Below, piece by piece: positions 59,789-64,000 of a DNA stretch of 64,000 bases (position 1 is the stretch's first letter; the number at the start of each line of letters is the position of its first letter). Source of the DNA: Necropsobacter massiliensis (GTDB lineage: Bacteria; Pseudomonadota; Gammaproteobacteria; Enterobacterales; Pasteurellaceae). Where the stretch lies: positions 1 through 64,000 of the forward strand of contig NZ_LN776180.1 of the NCBI RefSeq assembly GCF_000827595.2, given 5' to 3'. Under the pieces are notes generated by a model. It was not told the origin of the DNA. It worked only from the letters and a program-made list of their open reading frames with translations, and ran no database searches. Made by a program: the position numbers and the translations under genes.

Positions 59789-60687
59789 GAATGATCGTCA
59801 GTCTTTTCTTCCGCTTTTTCCATTTCCGCCAGCTGTGCATCCGGCACGGTCACACGCAGTTGGATAATACGGCGGCTGTCTGCCGAGGTTACCTTAAATT
59901 CCAGATTGTCCAACTTAATTTCCTCGCCACGTTTCGGCAGATAACCGAACGCCTGCATTACCACGCCGCCGATGGTATCCACTTCCTCATCGGCAAAGCG
60001 GGTGCTGAATTGTTGATTGAAATCATCAATATCGGTCAGGGCGCGCACGGTGTAGGTATGACGTGAGAGCTGGCGAATATCCACCACATCCTCCTCATCA
60101 AATTCGTCTTCAATATCACCAACGATCTGCTCCAGAATATCCTCAATTGTCACTAGCCCGGACACCGCCCCGAATTCGTCCACCACAATCGCCATATGAA
60201 AGCGTTCGGAACGGAAATCTTTCAACATACGATCCACTCGCTTGCTTTCAGGCACAATCACCGCCGGACGCAACAACGGCAACAAATCAAATTCTTGTGC
60301 ATCGGAATGCAGAAATTTGAGTAAATCTTTGGCATGCAAAATCCCAGCGATATTGTCACGCTCACCGTTAATCACCGGGAAGCGGGAATGCGCGCTTTCA
60401 ATAATGGTTTGCAGGCAAGAATCCTGATCCTGCGAGGTTTCAATAAAGATAATCTGCGAACGCGGGATCATAATATCGCGCACGCGCAATTCAGCGATTT
60501 CCATCACGCCTTCGATCATTTCGCGCGTATCCAGATCGATTAATTCATTCTGTTCGGAATCTCGGATCACTTCCACCAATTCGTCACGGTTTTTAAGTTC
60601 GCCTTGGAAAAAGCGTCCGAAAAGAGATTGGAAAAAATTTTTTTTAGCGGTATTTTCAGATTGGTTTGAATTTTCTTCGTTGTTCAT
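59785..60687 (-). CDS. corC: CBS-domain protein CorC (YbeX)
   Basis: Linked to magnesium/cobalt homeostasis. 300 residues: tandem CBS domains (about 70-195), then a transporter-associated C-terminal domain. The [18 protein letters not shown] stretch is a family hallmark. It lacks the membrane helices of the CorB class. ybeX-lnt order is conserved; the genes overlap. Confidence 0.95.
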   Translation of the reverse strand: MNNEENSNQSENTAKKNFFQSLFGRFFQGELKNRDELVEVIRDSEQNELIDLDTREMIEGVMEIAELRVRDIMIPRSQIIFIETSQDQDSCLQTIIESAHSRFPVINGERDNIAGILHAKDLLKFLHSDAQEFDLLPLLRPAVIVPESKRVDRMLKDFRSERFHMAIVVDEFGAVSGLVTIEDILEQIVGDIEDEFDEEDVVDIRQLSRHTYTVRALTDIDDFNQQFSTRFADEEVDTIGGVVMQAFGYLPKRGEEIKLDNLEFKVTSADSRRIIQLRVTVPDAQLAEMEKAEEKTDDHS

Positions 60688-60751
60688 AGTTTAGTTAAAA
60701 CATTGCCGTCGTATCGACAGTGGAAAATTATCATATTTTATCATTGATCGC

Positions 60752-60786
60752 AAAATAAAAACGCCTCCGGATTTGCCGAAGGCGCA
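60752..60786 (-). terminator. Terminator of the gal operon
   Basis: CGCCTCCGG (60762-60770) pairs, with one mismatch, with CCGAAGGCG (60776-60784); T-rich behind it on the minus strand. Directly after galM. Confidence 0.85.
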
Positions 60787-60803
60787 GTCATTATCAAACA
60801 ACA

Positions 60804-61829
60804 CTAGCAAAAGCGATATTCCGTCCAGTGGTGATACGGTTGTCCGGCTTTGCTGATGCCGCCAAAACGCAGCCATTCAGGATGATTCGGTGTATCCGGC
60901 AGCGCCTGGGTTTCCAGCGCGATGCCAGCATAGTCGGCATACTCGCCGCCATCACGATTCGGTGTGCCGGCAAGATAATTTCCGCTATATACCTGCAGTG
61001 CCGGCTGTGAAGTAAATACCTGCAAACTCACCGAACGGTCAAGTGCGGTCAGTATTGCGCAAGGTTTGTCCGTTTGCGGATTAAGCAAAAAAGCGTGATC
61101 ATACCCTTTAGTAAGCCGCTGCTCTTCCTGCATAAAATCCAGCCCGATAGGCTTTTCTTCAGTAAAATCAAAGCTGGTATATTGTACCGATTTCAACGGC
61201 GCATTAGGAATACCGTCGCTGTCTACCGGTAAAAAATAATCCGCATTCAGCTGCAAAGCATGTCCGCGGATATCTGTACCGCGCCGCGCATCGTTTAAAT
61301 TAAAATAGGCATGATTGGTCAGATTCAGCGGCGTATCGCGATCCGCCAGCCCGTCAAATGTTATCTGTACGCAGTTATCCTCGGTTAAACGATAGGTTAC
61401 AGAAATCTGTAGATTGCCCGGAAAGCCCTGATCGCCGTGCGCTGAAAAAAGGCAAAAACGCACGAAATTTTCACCGCACTTTTCCACCGCCCAGCGCCGC
61501 TTATCAAACCCGTAGCCGCCGTGTAACTGATGCACGCCCTGATTGGCGGTAAGTTTCACCGTTTCAGCATTTAAGCGAAAACGCGCGCTGGCAATCCGAT
61601 TGGCATAACGCCCGATGCTGGCTCCCAGATAAGCCTGCTGGCGCGGATAATCCGCCGGCTTACAACCCAGCAGCATTTCTCGCGCCTGCCCATTCACCGG
61701 CACGCAGCAAGAAAGCCAGCTGGCGCCCCAGTCCATAAGGCTAATGTGCATACCCGTGCCATTGGTTAAGGTGAAAATGCGAAACGGTCGACCGTCCGGC
61801 GCCGTCGCTTGTGCATACTCTCTTAACAT
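60804..61829 (-). CDS. galM: Aldose 1-epimerase
   Basis: Interconverts alpha- and beta-galactose. 341 residues from ATG 61829 (AAGGAG before it). Active-site regions [19 protein letters not shown] and [12 protein letters not shown] are present. Start overlaps the galK end by 7 bp; last gene of galTKM. Confidence 0.95.
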   Translation of the reverse strand: MLREYAQATAPDGRPFRIFTLTNGTGMHISLMDWGASWLSCCVPVNGQAREMLLGCKPADYPRQQAYLGASIGRYANRIASARFRLNAETVKLTANQGVHQLHGGYGFDKRRWAVEKCGENFVRFCLFSAHGDQGFPGNLQISVTYRLTEDNCVQITFDGLADRDTPLNLTNHAYFNLNDARRGTDIRGHALQLNADYFLPVDSDGIPNAPLKSVQYTSFDFTEEKPIGLDFMQEEQRLTKGYDHAFLLNPQTDKPCAILTALDRSVSLQVFTSQPALQVYSGNYLAGTPNRDGGEYADYAGIALETQALPDTPNHPEWLRFGGISKAGQPYHHWTEYRFC

Positions 61830-62980
61830 ACGCGGACTCCTTGTGAAGCGGTACATACATAAAAGTCTTCTTTCAGCCCGGTTTGTTTTTCGTAATTATC
61901 GGCAATGATTTTACGCACCGCCTCCACTTTATCACCCGGCGCCAACGCCACGATACAACCGCCGAAACCGCCGCCGGTCATACGCGCCCCACCGCTGTCA
62001 CCGATTGCGCGCTGCGCCAGTTCAACCAGATAATCAATTTCCGGCACGGTAATTTCAAAATCATCACGCATTGAGACATGCGATTGCGCCATCAGCTTGC
62101 CTAATCGGGATAAATCGCCTTGCTGCAAAGCCTCAACCGCTTCCAACACGCGCTGATTTTCGGTCACGACATGCTTCGCCCGTTTCGCTGTTTCCGCATC
62201 CAGTGCAATCAACGCCTGCTCTTGGCATTTGAACTGTTCAAGCGAAACATCACGCAACGCGCTAACCCCGAAAAATGCCGCGGCGCGCTCACACTGCCGA
62301 CGCCGCGTATTATATTCGCCACTGACCAGATCATGTTTTACGTGTGAATTGACGATCATCACCGCCACATTTTCCGGCACCGGTGTCGGTGTGGCGGCAA
62401 GCGTGCGGCAATCAATCAGCAAGAGATGATCTTTTTGCCCCAGCGCGGAAATCAGCTGATCCATATTGCCGCAGTTGGCGCCGACAAATTGATTTTCCGC
62501 TTGTTGCCCGATCAACGCAATATCCGTATCAGTTAGCGGTAAATCGCCGAGCTGCTGACAGAATTTGCCAACCGCCACTTCCAGCGAGGCGGAAGAACTT
62601 AAACCGGCGGATAACGGCACATTTCCGCTGATAACCAAATCCGCTCCCTGCTTAAACGTCGGACAGCGCGCCTGAATAAATTTCACCACGCCGCGCACAT
62701 AGCCCGTCCATTTTTCCGCCGTATTCGGCACAATTGCCTGCTCCAGAGAAAACGCATCAAACTGTTCAAAATCTGCCGCATAAACCCTAAATAGATTGTC
62801 TTCTCGCTTCGCACCGCTGATTGCCGTACCGTAATTAATCGCGCAAGGCATCACAAAGCCGTCGTTGTAATCGGTGTGTTCGCCGATAATATTCACTCGA
62901 CCGGGCGCATAAACGGTCAGTTCACAAGTGCGGTTGAATTTTTCGTTAAATAGTCGCATTGCACTTTGTTGAGGTGTCAT
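61823..62980 (-). CDS. galK: Galactokinase
   Basis: Phosphorylates galactose. 385 residues from ATG 62980 (GGAGA before it). GHMP motifs are intact: [31 protein letters not shown] and [12 protein letters not shown]. Confidence 0.97.
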   Translation of the reverse strand: MTPQQSAMRLFNEKFNRTCELTVYAPGRVNIIGEHTDYNDGFVMPCAINYGTAISGAKREDNLFRVYAADFEQFDAFSLEQAIVPNTAEKWTGYVRGVVKFIQARCPTFKQGADLVISGNVPLSAGLSSSASLEVAVGKFCQQLGDLPLTDTDIALIGQQAENQFVGANCGNMDQLISALGQKDHLLLIDCRTLAATPTPVPENVAVMIVNSHVKHDLVSGEYNTRRRQCERAAAFFGVSALRDVSLEQFKCQEQALIALDAETAKRAKHVVTENQRVLEAVEALQQGDLSRLGKLMAQSHVSMRDDFEITVPEIDYLVELAQRAIGDSGGARMTGGGFGGCIVALAPGDKVEAVRKIIADNYEKQTGLKEDFYVCTASQGVRVC

Positions 62981-63034
62981 AATATTCTCCAAATAAATCA
63001 ATATATTGAAAACACTGAAAGGTCGCCGTGATAG

Positions 63035-64000
63035 TTATTTTTGCGTATAATGCCGTTCGCTGAGTGCACGCAGACGCGCTGCCGCCTGTTCTGCGGTCAA
63101 ATCGCGCTGACTTTCGCCCAACATTTCGTAGCCGACCATAAATTTGCGCACCGTTGCCGAACGTAATAACGGCGGGTAAAAATGCGCGTGCAGCTGCCAG
63201 TGTTCGTTGTTTTGATGGTTAAACGGTGCGGCATGAAAGCCCATAGAATACGGAAAAGACACTTCAAACAGGTTGTCGTATTTTGTGGTCAAGGTTTTTA
63301 GCGCCAATGCCAGATCGCGGCGCTGTGCTGCGTCCAACTCGGTTAGCCGCATAATATGCGCTTTCGGCAACAACAGCGTTTCAAACGGCCAGACCGCCCA
63401 ATAAGGCACTAACGCCACCCAATGTTCGGTTTCCGTCACAATGCGTTCTTTCAGCGCCAACTCACGCCGGACATAATCAAGCAAAAGTACCGAACCATGC
63501 CGGTGCAGATAGTTGCGTTGTGCGATGTCTTCGCGCGCCACTTCATTGGGTAAAAAACTGTTAGCCCAGATCTGTCCGTGCGGATGCGGGTTTGAACAGC
63601 CCATTGCTGCGCCTTTATTTTCAAAAATCTGTACCCATTGATACTTCTCTCCGAGCTCATTCAGCTGTTGCTGCCACACCAAAATCACATCGTTGATTTC
63701 ATCTACGCTGAGCAACGGCAGCGTTTTACTGTGATCCGGTGAAAAACAGATCACTCTGCTTTCCCCCCGTGCCGGTGCGGTTCTAAATAGCGGATCGACA
63801 CTTTCCGGCGGCGCCGGCGTATCTTCCAGCAAGGCAGAAAAATCATTTTTAAAGACAAAAGGTTTGCGGTAAGTCGGGTTTTGTTCACCGCTAATTCGCG
63901 TGTTGCCCGGGCAGAGATAACAGGCAGGATCATAGCTTGGTTTATGCTCTTCCGCGGTTTTCTCCTGCTGCCCCTGCCAAGGGCGTTTGGCACGGTGGGG
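63035..64000 (-). CDS. galT: Galactose-1-phosphate uridylyltransferase, cut by the window edge
   Basis: Exchanges UDP between glucose-1-P and galactose-1-P. 321 residues are visible; the frame stays open to base 64000, so about 28 N-terminal residues are missing. Zinc ligands CYLCPGN and the active-site [11 protein letters not shown] are intact. First visible gene of the gal operon. An upstream galE or regulator lies outside. Confidence 0.96.
   Translation of the reverse strand, partial: PHRAKRPWQGQQEKTAEEHKPSYDPACYLCPGNTRISGEQNPTYRKPFVFKNDFSALLEDTPAPPESVDPLFRTAPARGESRVICFSPDHSKTLPLLSVDEINDVILVWQQQLNELGEKYQWVQIFENKGAAMGCSNPHPHGQIWANSFLPNEVAREDIAQRNYLHRHGSVLLLDYVRRELALKERIVTETEHWVALVPYWAVWPFETLLLPKAHIMRLTELDAAQRRDLALALKTLTTKYDNLFEVSFPYSMGFHAAPFNHQNNEHWQLHAHFYPPLLRSATVRKFMVGYEMLGESQRDLTAEQAAARLRALSERHYTQK

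Noticed and set aside
63751-64000. Apparent frameshift or truncation of galT
   Set aside because: The galT frame is open from 63035 to the edge; it merely lacks a start codon in the window.

Overview
The window is chromosomal DNA from a member of the Pasteurellaceae. The 9-base uptake signal AAGTGCGGT (or ACCGCACTT) recurs throughout, which is the H. influenzae-type signal. Gene order also fits: rrn-murI-recG-spoT-rpoZ-gmk, gapA beside an acyl-CoA ligase, nrdD/nrdG/yjjV/nudix/ppiB/cysS, a pseudopilin cluster beside recC, the tol-pal and cyd operons, and galTKM. A Basfia/Mannheimia succiniciproducens- or Actinobacillus succinogenes-like genome is plausible; I cannot fix the species.

Layout. 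1-145: promoter and leader of an rRNA operon running off the left edge. 226-6327 (minus): murI, recG, spoT, rpoZ, gmk. 6642-10070: gapA, followed directly after its stop codon by a degenerate group II intron (7647-10023) that separates the gene from its terminator. 10327-18707: acyl-CoA ligase, anaerobic ribonucleotide reductase and its activase, a TatD nuclease, a Nudix hydrolase, ppiB, cysS. 18749-24400 (minus): four competence pseudopilin genes and recC. 24558-24953: four tRNA-Lys genes. 25142-29793 (minus): pal-tolB-tolA-tolR-tolQ-ybgC. 30025-33139 (minus): cytochrome bd operon including the tiny cydX. 33599-46591: housekeeping genes (hpt, pmbA, darP, hflKC, a phosphopantetheinyl transferase, htpG, an Opa-like porin, sprT, metK, ndk, pepB). 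46716-57752 (minus): surface-polysaccharide locus (wzz, glycosyltransferase, wzx, tagD, CDP-glycerol transferase, wzy, glf, wbaP, acyltransferase, rmlB), visibly AT-rich and nearly free of uptake signals. 57972-64000: infA, lnt, corC, galM, galK and a galT cut by the right edge.

Genes working together. TolQRA-TolB-Pal span the envelope. CydABX with YbgE form the low-oxygen oxidase. NrdD/NrdG make dNTPs without oxygen, behind two NrdR boxes at 31-bp spacing. The polysaccharide genes describe a Wzx/Wzy product built on a WbaP-type sugar, probably containing galactofuranose and glycerol phosphate.

Most interesting signals. (1) The intron at the gapA stop codon has EBS1 and EBS2 candidates that pair with the last bases of gapA, a deleted maturase gene, and about 950 nt of extra structured RNA at its 5' end. 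(2) Between pmbA and hpt lies an apparent Fur-controlled small RNA: Fur box, sigma-70 promoter, about 130 nt, then a hairpin with a long U-run. Function and coordinate calls come from reading the sequence alone; no database search was possible.
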